Assembly (NCBI GenBank): GCA_016742075.1
Contig: JACVCL010000001.1
Coordinates: 186,001 to 250,000 of the forward strand
Direction of reading: 5' to 3'
Source: Phycisphaerales bacterium
Lineage (GTDB): Bacteria; Planctomycetota; Phycisphaerae; Phycisphaerales; UBA1924
Length of the DNA stretch: 64,000 nucleotides
Both the position numbers and the translations under genes were made by a program. Under the pieces are notes generated by a model. It searched no databases. It had not been told where the DNA came from and saw only the letters and a list, made by a program, of their open reading frames with translations. This document shows, one piece after another, positions 1-12,504 of the stretch (positions are counted from its first letter, which is position 1; each line of letters begins with the position of its first letter).

Positions 1-2
1 CC

Positions 3-1940
<1,938 letters not shown>

Positions 1941-1988
1941 CCCCGGCGACCGCGCCGGGACCCACGGCCCCGCTACCCTTGCACCACG

Positions 1989-2555
1989 ATGCAGAATGTC
2001 GAGTTCAAATGCGAACTGCGCGACCCCGACCTGGCCCGGCTGATCGCCGCGAAGATCGGCGCCAAGCCCGTCGGCGTGCTCCGGCAGACCGACAGCTACT
2101 ACCGCATCCCCGACGGGCGTCTGAAGAAACGCGAGACCGAGGGCGAGCCCACGGAGTACGTCTTCTACCACCGGCTCAACCGCGTCAAGCCCAAACTCTC
2201 GCACTTTTCCATCTATTCCGAAGAGCAGTTCCGGGAGCGCTATGGAGAGGCCGCGGCCGAGGGCGGCCTGCCCTTGTGGGTGATCGTCCGCAAGAGCCGC
2301 CAGGTGTGGATGTGGACGGCCGCGACCTCCGCCGGCGAGGGTTCGGTCCGCCTGCACGCCGACGAGGTGGAGGGCCTGGGCTGGTTCTTCGAGGCCGAGG
2401 CGCTGGTGTCACCTCGCCAGCACCTGGGCATCTGCCACGAGATCGTGGAGAACGTGCGTGAGGCCTTCGGTCCGGCCCTGGGGGAGATGATCGCCGTGGG
2501 ATACTCCGACATGCTCGCCGCGCAGCAGCAGGCCGATCCGCCTCCCGGGGCGTAG
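1989..2555 (+). CDS. CYTH-domain protein (class IV adenylate cyclase / triphosphatase-like)
   Basis: N-terminal NVEFKCELRDP followed by DSYYRIPDGRLKKRE; typical CYTH pattern. Confidence 0.75.
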   Translation: MQNVEFKCELRDPDLARLIAAKIGAKPVGVLRQTDSYYRIPDGRLKKRETEGEPTEYVFYHRLNRVKPKLSHFSIYSEEQFRERYGEAAAEGGLPLWVIVRKSRQVWMWTAATSAGEGSVRLHADEVEGLGWFFEAEALVSPRQHLGICHEIVENVREAFGPALGEMIAVGYSDMLAAQQQADPPPGA

Positions 2556-2563
2556 CCCGCCCG

Positions 2564-3520
2564 CTAGGCGATGCCCTGGTAGGCCTTGCGGATGATCGCG
2601 GCCGAGGCACGCAGACGCCCGAGCTCGTCGGGGCTCAGAGGCTGCTCGTGGACAATCCGCGTCACGCCCGCGCGCCCGACCACGGTGGGCACCGAGCAGG
2701 CAACCGGCTGGTCGAGGGCCTCGCCGAATCGATCGAACAGCGAGCTCACCGGCAGCACCGCATGCTCGTTGCGAAGGATCGCCGAGCAGATCCGGGCCAC
2801 CGCCAGCCCGATCGCCAGGCTCGTGGCGCCCTTGCCGCGGATGATCTCGTACGCCGCGTTCACCACGTTCCGGAAAACCGCCTGCAGGTCGTCATCGCTC
2901 AGGGGCGGGGCCCCGGCGGGCCGGAACGACCGCAACGGGCACGACCCGACGGTGGCGCTCGACCACAGCGCAATCGATGAATCGCCGTGCTCGCCCACGA
3001 TCAGCGCGTTCACATCGCCCACCGCCGCGCCGAGCCGGTCGGCCAGCAGCCGGCGCAGACGCGACGAGTCGAGCACCGTCCCCGAGCCGATGATCCGTTC
3101 TCGCGGCGTGCCGCGCCGCTCGGCCAGGTGCGCCGCCTGCATCGTCAGCACGTCCACCGGGTTCGAGACCATCAGCACGATGGCTCCGGGGCTCTTCTCC
3201 AGCACCGCGGGCACGATCTCGCGGACGATCGCGCTGTTCCGCGCGGCCAGGTCCAGCCGGGTCTCCCCGGGCCGCTGCTTGGCCCCGGCGGTGATCACCG
3301 CGATGTCGCAGCCCGCCGCGGCGTCGAGCCCGCCCTCGACGATCTGGCAGGGCGGCGCGAACTGCTGACCGTGCCGCAGATCCAGCGCGTGAGCGTGCCG
3401 CTTGGCCTCGTCGATGTCCGCCAGCACGTAACGCGCCGCGACGCCCCCGATCATCATCGCGTACGCGCAGGCCGCCCCGACATTGCCCATCCCGATGATC
3501 GCGACCGTGTCCATGCCCAT
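2564..3520 (-). CDS. ldh: L-lactate/malate dehydrogenase family
   Basis: Rossmann MDTVAIIGMGNVGAACAYA; GSGTVLDSSRLR and GEHGDSS catalytic signatures. Confidence 0.85.
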   Translation of the reverse strand: MGMDTVAIIGMGNVGAACAYAMMIGGVAARYVLADIDEAKRHAHALDLRHGQQFAPPCQIVEGGLDAAAGCDIAVITAGAKQRPGETRLDLAARNSAIVREIVPAVLEKSPGAIVLMVSNPVDVLTMQAAHLAERRGTPRERIIGSGTVLDSSRLRRLLADRLGAAVGDVNALIVGEHGDSSIALWSSATVGSCPLRSFRPAGAPPLSDDDLQAVFRNVVNAAYEIIRGKGATSLAIGLAVARICSAILRNEHAVLPVSSLFDRFGEALDQPVACSVPTVVGRAGVTRIVHEQPLSPDELGRLRASAAIIRKAYQGIA

Positions 3521-3563
3521 CAGACTATCGCGGCCGCATGACACCGGCGTACACTTGCGCCCG

Positions 3564-4394
3564 ATGCCGCACGATGCCTCACCGGTCGGGTCCGTCACGC
3601 TCAAGTCCATCCGCAGGATGGTCCGGGAAGGCCGCGCGTTCGCCTGCCTCACCTGCTACGACGCGACGACGGCCCGCTGGCTCGCCCGGGCCGGGGTGCA
3701 TGTCCTGCTCGTCGGCGACTCCGCTGCCGAGGTCGTGCTGGGCTTCCCCTCCACGGTCCACATGCCGCTCGAGGTGTCCATCGCCCTCACCGCCGCCGTC
3801 AAGCGGGGCGCCCCCGGGTGCCTGGTGATGGCCGACATGCCCTTCATGAGCTATCAGGCAGACGAGGCGTCGGCGCTCCGCAACGCAGGCCGGTTCATGA
3901 CCGAGGGCCTGGCCGATATCGTGAAGATCGAAGCCGACAAAGGCTTCGCCCCGCTCGTCGAGAAGATGACCCGAGCGGGCATCCCCGTGTGCGCGCACAT
4001 CGGCTACCGTCCGCAGAGCGTCGGCCTCACGGGCGGGCCGGTGACCGCCGGCAAGGGCGAAGCCGGCGAGGCCGTGCTGGCCGACGCCCGGGCTCTTGAA
4101 GAGGCCGGCGCAGTCATGCTCCTCGCCGAGGCCGTTCCCGCCGAACTCGCGGCGAGGCTCGTCGACCGGGCCCGGGTGCCGGTCATCGGCATCGCGGCCG
4201 GGCCCGCGTGCCATGGGCAGATTCTCGTTCTGCAGGACCTTCTGGGTCTCACCGAGAACCCGCCGCCGTTTGTCCGGCCCGAAGCCGAGCTCGGACCGGC
4301 GATCAGGGCCGCCGCCGAGGCCTGGGTCGCCCGGGTCGAGGCCCGCGGCGTTCACGACCACCGCTCGCCGTCCCGCGAGGAGCTCAGACGGTGA
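3564..4394 (+). CDS. panB: 3-methyl-2-oxobutanoate hydroxymethyltransferase
   Basis: LTCYDATTARWLARAGVHVLLVGDSAAEVVLGFPSTVHMPLE...ADMPFMSYQ; AHIGYRPQSV. Confidence 0.93.
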   Translation: MPHDASPVGSVTLKSIRRMVREGRAFACLTCYDATTARWLARAGVHVLLVGDSAAEVVLGFPSTVHMPLEVSIALTAAVKRGAPGCLVMADMPFMSYQADEASALRNAGRFMTEGLADIVKIEADKGFAPLVEKMTRAGIPVCAHIGYRPQSVGLTGGPVTAGKGEAGEAVLADARALEEAGAVMLLAEAVPAELAARLVDRARVPVIGIAAGPACHGQILVLQDLLGLTENPPPFVRPEAELGPAIRAAAEAWVARVEARGVHDHRSPSREELRR

Positions 4395-4419
4395 GTGCGG
4401 CCGGCCCACGGAGGCGGGG

Positions 4420-5664
4420 ATGAGGCGTTTCTTCACGATCGGGCCGGCCCTGCTCGTGCTGCTGGCGGCCGCCGCGGCGCTGGCGTTCGGCCCGTGGCTG
4501 TTCAAGCGGGCCCAGATCGCCCGGATCGCCGCGAACGTCGAGCAGGCCTCGGCCACGCTCGACCGCGCCGGGGTGCTCGAGTCGCTCAACCGCGAAGTTC
4601 GGGCGGTCACCGAGGCCGTCATGCCGGGCGTGGTCCACATCGAGGTCCAGCGACGACCGGCGCCGGAAGCAACCGACGATCGATCCGGACCGTGGGGCCG
4701 TCTGCTCTCGTCGGGGGCCGGCTGGTTCTTCGATCAGGCGGGCCACATCATCACCAACGCCCACGTTGTCGACCGCGCCGAGCGTGTACGCGTCGAGACG
4801 TACGACGGCCGGGTGCTCGACGCGGCGGTTGTCGGCTTCGACGCCATGACCGATGTCGCCCTGCTCAGAGTGGATCCTGGCCCGGGCGTCTTCCCCCTCC
4901 GCCGGGCGACGCGCCGGCCCGTGTACGTCGGCGACCACGTGTACGCCTTCGGATCGCCCTTCGGCATCAAGTTCTCGATGAGCCAGGGCGTGGTGTCGGG
5001 CCTCGGCCGCAGCGAGGCGGCGACGTTCATCGGCCTCCGCCGCGGCTACACCAACTTCATCCAGACCGACGCCGCGATGAACCCGGGCAACTCGGGCGGG
5101 CCGCTGGTGGACGTGGCCGGGCGGGTGGTCGGGATGAACACCGCCATCGCCAACAACGCCACGCAGCCCGAGAGCGACCAGCCCGTGCAGGGGCAGAGCG
5201 CCGGCATCGGCTTCGCTACCCCGCTGGAGACTATCGAGGCCGTCGTCGCCCAGCTGCTCAGGGGCACGATCGTGCTCCGTGGATTCATGGGCGTCGTGCT
5301 CCGCGACATCGAGTCGGTGCGGGCCGCCGAGCCCGGCCCCGGCGAGTTCCAGGGGCGAGGCGTGCTGGTGGCCGAGGTGCCGCCCGGCGGCCCCGCGGCC
5401 CGCGCCGGCCTCCGCGCCGGCGACATCGTCACAGCGCTCGACGGCCAGGCGCTGGCGAATCAGGACGTGCTGCGATCGATCGTCAGCCTCCGAAAGCCGG
5501 GGGACCGTGCGTCGCTCCGGATCTGGCGCGACGGCCAGACGCTCGACATCGACGTGCGCATCGGCGCGGCGTACAACGACGCCTCGGGCCGCCTGATTCC
5601 CGTCCCCGGCAGCGAAGATCTTTCCGAAGAGCAGATCCGCGCCCGCATCCTCGGCCGGCAGTGA
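4420..5664 (+). CDS. HtrA/DegP-like trypsin-type serine protease with PDZ domain, N-terminal membrane anchor
   Basis: TM segment; NAHVVDRA (His), DVALLRVD (Asp), NPGNSGGPLVD (Ser), C-terminal PDZ. Confidence 0.93.
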   Translation: MRRFFTIGPALLVLLAAAAALAFGPWLFKRAQIARIAANVEQASATLDRAGVLESLNREVRAVTEAVMPGVVHIEVQRRPAPEATDDRSGPWGRLLSSGAGWFFDQAGHIITNAHVVDRAERVRVETYDGRVLDAAVVGFDAMTDVALLRVDPGPGVFPLRRATRRPVYVGDHVYAFGSPFGIKFSMSQGVVSGLGRSEAATFIGLRRGYTNFIQTDAAMNPGNSGGPLVDVAGRVVGMNTAIANNATQPESDQPVQGQSAGIGFATPLETIEAVVAQLLRGTIVLRGFMGVVLRDIESVRAAEPGPGEFQGRGVLVAEVPPGGPAARAGLRAGDIVTALDGQALANQDVLRSIVSLRKPGDRASLRIWRDGQTLDIDVRIGAAYNDASGRLIPVPGSEDLSEEQIRARILGRQ

Positions 5665-5675
5665 GCGCCGACCCT

Positions 5676-6656
5676 TCAGACGCGATAGCCGACAGGGTGC
5701 TCGATGAGGTTGTACGCCTCGCGCAGCACCGTCATGCCCAGCAGACCCGCAGCCGCCAGTGCCACCAGCAGCCCCGCCTCGGCCGTCAGCCCCTGCCCGA
5801 CCAGCCACGCGACACCGTAAAGCGTCAGCCACAGCGAGCCGTACCGCTGGATCTTCTCCGCCGCACGCGGCCGGCTGGCGACCGAGCGCACCTTGCGCAC
5901 CGCGAACCCCACGAACAGCGCCGCCAGCACCGCCGGGCCGATCGCCGCCCACGGGCTGACCCACGAGGGCCACACCGTGCCCGCCCTCGCCACCGCAAGG
6001 TACAGCAGCACAGCGCCCGCGGCCAGCCACCCGGCCGCGGCGGCGCCGAGCATCGGCGGCGTCAGTTCAGGACGCCGACCCGCCAGCCGGTGCGACACGG
6101 CCCCGACCGCCAGCATGTGCGTCATCGCCAGCCACACCGGCCACAAAAACGCCAGCTCGGCGTTGGCCGCCAGCATCGGCGCCGCATAGATCATCCCCAG
6201 CGCCACCAGCCCCACGCTTGGAACGTATTTCCCCGCGGCGTTGTACAGCAGGATCGCCACCGCCGTCAGCAGCGCGATGAGCACCGCCGGCAGCCCCAGC
6301 ACCGCGGCCCCCAGCAGCGACGCCAGGAGTGTCCCGCTCACCAGCCCCACCGCCGTGTTCACCGACAGCCGGCCCGCCGGCAGGGGACGCTCGGGGTTCA
6401 GCACCCGGTCGCGCCGGATATCCAACGTGTCGTTGAGGGCCATCGCGAACGCGAACAGACCCACCGCGAACATCGCCCCGCCGCCGAGCACCACCCACGC
6501 GGGCAGATCGATGACCGCGGCGGGCGCCCGCGAGCGCTCGGCCCCGTTGCCGCGGGTCCACAGCAGCACAAACCACACCCCCCCCACCGCCGCGAAGGCC
6601 GTGGTGATGCGCGTGAGCTGAAACACCGGAGAGAGCCTCAGCAGCAGGCTTTCCAT
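5676..6656 (-). CDS. UbiA-family prenyltransferase
   Basis: Multi-TM; NDTLDIRRDRVLNPERPLPAG (NDxxDxxxD motif). Confidence 0.88.
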   Translation of the reverse strand: MESLLLRLSPVFQLTRITTAFAAVGGVWFVLLWTRGNGAERSRAPAAVIDLPAWVVLGGGAMFAVGLFAFAMALNDTLDIRRDRVLNPERPLPAGRLSVNTAVGLVSGTLLASLLGAAVLGLPAVLIALLTAVAILLYNAAGKYVPSVGLVALGMIYAAPMLAANAELAFLWPVWLAMTHMLAVGAVSHRLAGRRPELTPPMLGAAAAGWLAAGAVLLYLAVARAGTVWPSWVSPWAAIGPAVLAALFVGFAVRKVRSVASRPRAAEKIQRYGSLWLTLYGVAWLVGQGLTAEAGLLVALAAAGLLGMTVLREAYNLIEHPVGYRV

Positions 6657-6698
6657 CGCGGGACTGTAGCGGCCGGCGGCGGCTATCATCCCCGCCCC

Positions 6699-7178
6699 AT
6701 GGCCAAAGGACCCGCCCCCGCGCACGACCTCGCCGCCGCCGACAACGCCAACGTCGCCGTCGTCGTCTCGCGCTACAACTGGTTCGCCACCGGTCCGATG
6801 CTCGAGGGGGCCCGGGCCGAGTTCGCCCGGGTCGTCGGCGGACGCGGCGAGCTGACCGTGCTGGAGGTGCCCGGTTCCTTCGAGCTCACCGCCGCCGCCG
6901 CCGCCGCCGCGCTCTCCGACCGGTTCGATGCCGTGGTCTGCCTCGGCTGCCTCGTCAAGGGCGAGACCCGCCACGACGAGTTCATCGCCCACGCCGTGGC
7001 CCAGGGTCTGGCCGGCATCTCGGCCCAGACCGGCAAACCGATCGGCTTCGGGGTGCTGACCGTGAACACCCCCGAGCAGGCCCGCGAGCGGTCGGGCGGC
7101 ACGCAGGGCAACAAAGGCGCCGAGGCCATGCTGGCGGCGCTCCAGACGCTCGCCACGCTCCGGTCGATCGAGGGATAA
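6699..7178 (+). CDS. ribH: 6,7-dimethyl-8-ribityllumazine synthase
   Basis: VVVSRYNWFATGPMLEGA, EVPGSFELTAAA, CLGCLVKGETRHDEFI, GVLTVNTPEQA. Only the C-terminal part of the long listed ORF is real. Confidence 0.95.
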   Translation: MAKGPAPAHDLAAADNANVAVVVSRYNWFATGPMLEGARAEFARVVGGRGELTVLEVPGSFELTAAAAAAALSDRFDAVVCLGCLVKGETRHDEFIAHAVAQGLAGISAQTGKPIGFGVLTVNTPEQARERSGGTQGNKGAEAMLAALQTLATLRSIEG

Positions 7179-7186
7179 GGGCCACG

Positions 7187-7687
7187 ATGGCGACGCCGCG
7201 CGATATCCGACTGCTCGCCTTCCAGGCGCTTTACCAGATGGACGCGCTCGACGGCGGCGATCCCGAGTCGGTCCGCCGGTCGCTCGACGATCTGGGCGGG
7301 ACTCAGATCGGCGAAGACTTCCGCCCCGCCGACGCCGACAAGGCCTTCCGGCTCGCCGAGGGCGCCTGGACCGGCCGCCGGCAGGCCGACGCCGAGCTCC
7401 GCGACCTCGCCCCGGCGTGGCCGCCCAGCCGCCAGCCGGCCGTCGACCGCGCCATCCTGCGGCTCGCCCACTACGAGATGACCAGCGGCCGAACGCCGCC
7501 CAAAACCGCCGTGAACGAGGCCGTTGAGCTCGCCAAGAAGTTCAGCACCGAGCGCTCTCCCGCCTTCATCAACGGCGTGCTCGACAAGATTCTCAAGCGC
7601 GTGCTGGCCGCGGCCGAGGCCCCACCGGCGGCCCACGCCGCCGACAGCCCCGCGCCCCAGGCCGGAACCGGCGAGGGGACCGTCTGA
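7187..7687 (+). CDS. nusB: Transcription antitermination factor NusB
   Basis: RDIRLLAFQALYQMDAL; RAILRLAHYEM; AVNEAVELAKKFSTERSPAFINGVLDKI. Confidence 0.93.
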   Translation: MATPRDIRLLAFQALYQMDALDGGDPESVRRSLDDLGGTQIGEDFRPADADKAFRLAEGAWTGRRQADAELRDLAPAWPPSRQPAVDRAILRLAHYEMTSGRTPPKTAVNEAVELAKKFSTERSPAFINGVLDKILKRVLAAAEAPPAAHAADSPAPQAGTGEGTV

Positions 7688-7688
7688 G

Positions 7689-8645
7689 ATGGGATTCTTC
7701 AGGTCGGTCCTCACCAAGATCAAGGAGGGTCTGGCCAAGACCAGCGAGACCTTCATCGGCGGGCTGCGGAGCCTGCTGCTGGGCCGCCGCCTCGACGAGC
7801 CCCTGATCGCCGAGCTCGAGACCCGTCTCATCCAGTCCGACGTCGGCGTGAAGACCACCCGCCGGTGGATCGACACCATCCGCGCCGACTTCAAGGCCGG
7901 CCGCATCTCCCGCGGCGAGGACGTGCTGGAATACCTGAAAGGCGAGCTCCGCGCCCTCTGGCCCGCCGAGGACCGCTCCATCCGGTTCGCCGACCCGTCC
8001 TCCCCGCCGCCGCCCGGCGGCACGCGCCCGCTGACCGTCATCCTCGTCGCCGGCGTCAACGGCGCCGGCAAAACCACGAGCGTCGCCAAGATCGCTAAGA
8101 CGCTGCGCGACGCCGGCAAATCAGTTCTTCTCGCCGCGTGCGACACCTTCCGCGCCGGCGCCGTCCGCCAGCTCGAGATCTGGAGCGACCGCCTGGGCGT
8201 CGAGGTCGTCAAGGGCCAGCAGGGAGGCGATCCCGCCGCCGTGGCCTTCGACGCCTGCCAGGCCGCCGTGGCCCGCGGCGTCGACGTGCTGCTCATTGAC
8301 ACCGCCGGCCGCCTGCACACGCAGGACCCGCTCATGCGGCAGCTCACCAAGATCCGCGATGTCGTCGCCCGCAAGGTTCCGGGCGCGCCCCACGAGGTGC
8401 TTCTCGTGCTCGACGCCACGACCGGCCAGAACGCCGTCCGCCAGGCCGAGGAGTTCAACCGCGCCATCGCCCTCAGCGGCCTCTTCCTCGCCAAGCTCGA
8501 CGGCACCGCCAAGGGCGGCATCGTCGTCGCCATCCACGACGCCGTCCGCGTGCCCGTGAAGCTCATCGGCGTCGGCGAGCGTCCGGAAGACGTCCAGCCG
8601 TTCGATCCGGCGGCCTTCGTCGAGGCGCTGTTCCAGGAGCAGTGA
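7689..8645 (+). CDS. ftsY: Signal recognition particle receptor FtsY
   Basis: GVNGAGKTTSVAKIAK, ACDTFRAGAVRQLE, LIDTAGRLHT, KLDGTAKGG. Confidence 0.96.
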   Translation: MGFFRSVLTKIKEGLAKTSETFIGGLRSLLLGRRLDEPLIAELETRLIQSDVGVKTTRRWIDTIRADFKAGRISRGEDVLEYLKGELRALWPAEDRSIRFADPSSPPPPGGTRPLTVILVAGVNGAGKTTSVAKIAKTLRDAGKSVLLAACDTFRAGAVRQLEIWSDRLGVEVVKGQQGGDPAAVAFDACQAAVARGVDVLLIDTAGRLHTQDPLMRQLTKIRDVVARKVPGAPHEVLLVLDATTGQNAVRQAEEFNRAIALSGLFLAKLDGTAKGGIVVAIHDAVRVPVKLIGVGERPEDVQPFDPAAFVEALFQEQ

Positions 8646-8691
8646 GCCCGCGGAACCGGAACCACGCCCGCGCTCCGGTACACTCCCGCCT

Positions 8692-11388
8692 GTGCCGAGC
8701 GAGGGGCCGCCGATGGATCACCACCAACAGCGCGAGCATCACGGACCATCGGAGAACGTGACGAGCGACGCGCCGACCGGTCTGGCCGGCGTGCGGCACA
8801 CCCGGTCCCCAAGCTCGCCCGGCCCCGCCGTCGGCCGGTTCGCCCCGGGCGAAGTTCTTCTTCACCGCTACCGGCTCGTCGTCTCGCTCGGCCGCGGCGG
8901 GATGGGCGAGGTCTATCGCGCCGATGACCTCGAACTCGGCCAGTCCGTCGCTCTGAAGTTTCTTCCCGCCGAGGTCGCCGCCGATACCGCACGCCTCGCC
9001 ATGCTCCGCGCCGAGGTCGCCTCCGCCCGCCAGATCGCCCACACCAACGTCTGCCGCGTCTTCGACATCTGCCGCGCCGAAACGTCCGAGGGACCGCTCG
9101 CCTTCTTGTGCATGGAGTACGTCGACGGGTCCGACCTCGCGTCGCTCCTGACCCGCATCGGCCGCTTCCCCGGCGAGAAAGCCGCCGATGTCGCACGCCA
9201 GATCTGCTTCGGCCTCGCCGCCGTCCACGACGCCGGCTTCCTCCACCGCGACCTCAAGCCCGGCAACATCCTTCTCGATGGGCGCGGCCGCCCCCGCCTC
9301 GCCGACTTCGGCCTCGCCGCGCCCCACGACACGGAGTTCCGCGGCATCGCGGGCACGCCCGAGTACACCGCGCCCGAGGTCGCCCGCGGCGAGCGGCCAA
9401 GCCGCCGATCGGACATCTACTCCCTGGGCCTGATCCTCTACGAACTCTTCACCGGCCGGGCCGCCACCCCCGACGTCGAGAGCTTCGACGACCTCCGCCG
9501 CCGCCTCGACACCCCGGACTTCCAGCCCGCACGCCCCTCCACCCTCGTCGGCGACCTCGCCCCCGGCGTCGAGCAAGCCATCCTCGCGTGCCTCGACCCC
9601 GATCCCGCGCAGCGCCCGCCGTCGGCCATCGCCGTCGCCGCCCGGCTTCCCGGCAGCGACCCTCTGGCCGCCGCACTCGCGGCCGGAGAGACACCGAGCC
9701 CCGAGCTGGTCGCCGCATCGGGGCCGCGCGGCGGGCTGTCCATCGGCGCCGCGGCGCTCATGCTGCTGGGGATCGTCGCCGCGGCGCTGACGACCATCGC
9801 CGTCACCGCACCGCGCTCGCTGCTCGCCTGGGCACGCCCGGCCAAGAGCGTCGAAGTGCTCACCGACCGCGCCAGAGAACTCATCGGCACACTGGGGTTC
9901 GAGCAGAACCCGGTGGACTGGCACTCCGCGGTGTCCATCCGGCAGTCGCTGCTCGATCAGGCCAAGGGCCTGCCCGCCGACAAGTTGCGGCCCGTCTTCG
10001 CGGGCTTCCCCGGAGCCTACGTCTTCTGGTACCGGCAGAGCGTCGCGCCGCTCGAGCCCGACGACATCAGCCGCATCCTCCGCGCCTACCAGCCCGCCCA
10101 CGTGCACCCGGGAGATCTCGTGGTCCAGATGGACACGCAAGGGCGCCTCGACCGACTCCAGGCTGTGCCGCCGGTGTACTCGGAGCCCAACCCGCACGCC
10201 CCCGCAGACCCGATCCCGTTCCTCTTTGAAGCGGCGGGGCTCGACCGGACCAGGTTCGAGAAGATCCCGCCGCAGCGCCGCTGCCCGGTGGACGCCGACC
10301 AAACGCTGGCCTGGAAAGGCCCAGCACGCCCCGACTCCGTGCCGGTGCACCTCGGGCCCGACGCGGCCACGGTGGTCGTCCACGCCGGGCTGGCCGACGG
10401 GCAGGCGGTGTTCTTCAGCGTCGACGAAGCCGGCGCCGGCCCGAACATCTTCGAGAAGCCACCCCCTCGTCCGGCCGCGTCGGAGCGGAACATCTCGATC
10501 GGGTTTGGCGTGCTCATATCGGTGCTCACGGCCGGGTTCCTCGTCATGGCCGTGCGGAATCTGCGGTCGGGCCGCGGCGATCCGCGCGGAGCGACGCGGG
10601 CCTCACTGGTGATGCTCGCCTTGGGCGTCGTGTACTGCTTGTGCCTGTACGACCGCCAGCCGAGCCCGATGGAACTCTTTTTCACCGGCGCCGGGTACTC
10701 GCCCATCCTCTGGAGCATTGCCCAGTTCTGGCTTTTCTACGTCGCCATGGAGCCCGCCGTACGCCGCCTCTGGCCCCACACCCTCATCACCTGGTCGCGC
10801 CTCGTCGCCGGCCGCGTGCGAGACCCCGCGGTGGGGCGCGACGTGCTCACCGGACTGGTCTTCGGCGGCGGCGCCGCCGCCGCGACCTTGGGCCTCGTGC
10901 TCCTCGGGCAGACGCTCCTCGGTCAGCAACCCCGCCCGCCCGTGAAGGGCGGCGTGCTGACGTACACCCTTGCGCAGAGCGTGGGGGATGCCGCCGCTAG
11001 GCTGTTGACGGCCGTCATGTACGCCTCCTGCGGGATGTTCTCGCTCGTGCTGGGACGGATCCTCTTGAAATCGACGCCGCTGGCCATGCTGTTCGCGCTG
11101 ATCTTGCTCGCGGCCACGATTGTGCCCTTTATGAGCAGCGACCCGGCCCAGGCCGCCAGCATGTTCCTGATGCTCGGCGTGATCGCTCTGAGCCAGATCC
11201 GCACGGGGTTCCTCTGCGGCGTCGCTGCCATGGTCGCCGCGCACGCCCTCGTCCGCTTCAACATCGGGTGGGACTGGTCCGCCCCGTGGGGCATCGCCCC
11301 TTGGGCGCCCGCGGCCCTGCTCGCCACCCTGGCGATCTGGGCCGCCTGGGTCGCCACCAGCGATCACCGGCGGGCGCCCATCGCGTGA
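8692..11388 (+). CDS. Serine/threonine protein kinase with C-terminal multi-TM region
   Basis: LGRGGMGEVYRADD, HRDLKPGNILL, ADFGLAAPH, TPEYTAPE; hydrophobic C-terminal half. Confidence 0.9.
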   Translation: MPSEGPPMDHHQQREHHGPSENVTSDAPTGLAGVRHTRSPSSPGPAVGRFAPGEVLLHRYRLVVSLGRGGMGEVYRADDLELGQSVALKFLPAEVAADTARLAMLRAEVASARQIAHTNVCRVFDICRAETSEGPLAFLCMEYVDGSDLASLLTRIGRFPGEKAADVARQICFGLAAVHDAGFLHRDLKPGNILLDGRGRPRLADFGLAAPHDTEFRGIAGTPEYTAPEVARGERPSRRSDIYSLGLILYELFTGRAATPDVESFDDLRRRLDTPDFQPARPSTLVGDLAPGVEQAILACLDPDPAQRPPSAIAVAARLPGSDPLAAALAAGETPSPELVAASGPRGGLSIGAAALMLLGIVAAALTTIAVTAPRSLLAWARPAKSVEVLTDRARELIGTLGFEQNPVDWHSAVSIRQSLLDQAKGLPADKLRPVFAGFPGAYVFWYRQSVAPLEPDDISRILRAYQPAHVHPGDLVVQMDTQGRLDRLQAVPPVYSEPNPHAPADPIPFLFEAAGLDRTRFEKIPPQRRCPVDADQTLAWKGPARPDSVPVHLGPDAATVVVHAGLADGQAVFFSVDEAGAGPNIFEKPPPRPAASERNISIGFGVLISVLTAGFLVMAVRNLRSGRGDPRGATRASLVMLALGVVYCLCLYDRQPSPMELFFTGAGYSPILWSIAQFWLFYVAMEPAVRRLWPHTLITWSRLVAGRVRDPAVGRDVLTGLVFGGGAAAATLGLVLLGQTLLGQQPRPPVKGGVLTYTLAQSVGDAAARLLTAVMYASCGMFSLVLGRILLKSTPLAMLFALILLAATIVPFMSSDPAQAASMFLMLGVIALSQIRTGFLCGVAAMVAAHALVRFNIGWDWSAPWGIAPWAPAALLATLAIWAAWVATSDHRRAPIA

Positions 11389-11571
11389 CCGACATTCGGA
11401 GCACGGCCTCCTACCGGCCCGCGCGAGTTCCCCACCGTATGGCCCTACGACCTCACCGCCTCGGATGCGGACACGCGTCAGCACCGCCGGCGCTCCGTTT
11501 CGAGCCGCTCTGAACCGTGGCACCCCGGCTTCACGGACACATCGTCGTGCCACGCGCCGGAGTCCGCCGGA

Positions 11572-12504
11572 TCATCGCTTCGCCACGGCCCGCCGCGCCG
11601 TAGTCCCCGTCTCGGCCGGCTCCGCCGCGGCCAGCACGCGGTTCACCGCCGGATGCATCGCCCGCCGTCGGACCGTGATGGCGTAATAGGTCTCCCGCAC
11701 GCCCTTGATCCAGCCGACCCGCTCAACGCGGAACTGGGCCTTGACCTCATCCTCGATCAGCGCCGCCGCCGGGAACGCCCCAAGACCACCCCCACCGAAC
11801 GACTTCAGAAGCTCCCGATCCTCAAACTCACCAAGAATCCTCGGCTCGATTTTCAAACTCTCGAACCATCGGTCCATCGACTCGCGAAGCGTGGTCCCGC
11901 TGACGGGCAGATACATCGGCGCACCGTGCAGCGACTGCGGGAACCCTCTCCGCAACTGGCCCGCCAACGCACGGGTGGCGTACACCGCCAGCGGCGTCTC
12001 CATGATCGGATGGCTGACCGCGCGGACATTCGAGGTGTCCGGGTGCGGCCGCTCGGCGATGACCAGGTCGAGCTGGAAAATCGCCAACTCCGCGAGCAGC
12101 GCGTCGATCCGCCACTCGCGGCACACCAGCCGCAGCTCCGGATCCGCCTTCAGCAGCGGCTCGAGAATCCTTCGGATGATCGGTTTGGGCACAAAGTCCG
12201 ACGTTCCGACGTGGAGCGGCCGCGGCCGGCGGCTCTGCCGGCCGCCCAGAGCATCCGGGATCTCCGACGAGATCTGGAACATCTCGTCGGCGTGCCGGAA
12301 CACGATCATCCCGGCCTCGGTCAGCTCGATGGCCCGGCCGCTCCGGATCAGCAGCGTGGTCTTGAGCTGGCCCTCCAGCGAACGGATCTGGGCGCTCACC
12401 GTCGGCTGAGACAGCCCGAGTTCTCGGGCGGCCCGCGACAGGTTGCGGTGCTTGGCCGCCAACCAGAAGTAGTACAGATGATTGTGGTTCAGCGAGGCGG
12501 ACAT
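11572..12504 (-). CDS. nhaR: LysR-family regulator, NhaR-like
   Basis: NHNHLYYFWLAAKHRNLSRAARELGLSQPTVSAQIRSLE (NhaR-type HTH). Confidence 0.85.
   Translation of the reverse strand: MSASLNHNHLYYFWLAAKHRNLSRAARELGLSQPTVSAQIRSLEGQLKTTLLIRSGRAIELTEAGMIVFRHADEMFQISSEIPDALGGRQSRRPRPLHVGTSDFVPKPIIRRILEPLLKADPELRLVCREWRIDALLAELAIFQLDLVIAERPHPDTSNVRAVSHPIMETPLAVYATRALAGQLRRGFPQSLHGAPMYLPVSGTTLRESMDRWFESLKIEPRILGEFEDRELLKSFGGGGLGAFPAAALIEDEVKAQFRVERVGWIKGVRETYYAITVRRRAMHPAVNRVLAAAEPAETGTTARRAVAKR

Noticed and set aside
4395-6690. 927-aa plus-strand ORF across the HtrA protease and UbiA genes
   Set aside because: Arg/Pro/His-rich out-of-frame or antisense translation typical of high GC; only its C-terminal end (6699-7178) is real ribH.
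8563-10383. 606-aa minus-strand ORF antisense to the kinase gene
   Set aside because: Low-complexity shadow frame; plus-strand kinase motifs are clear.
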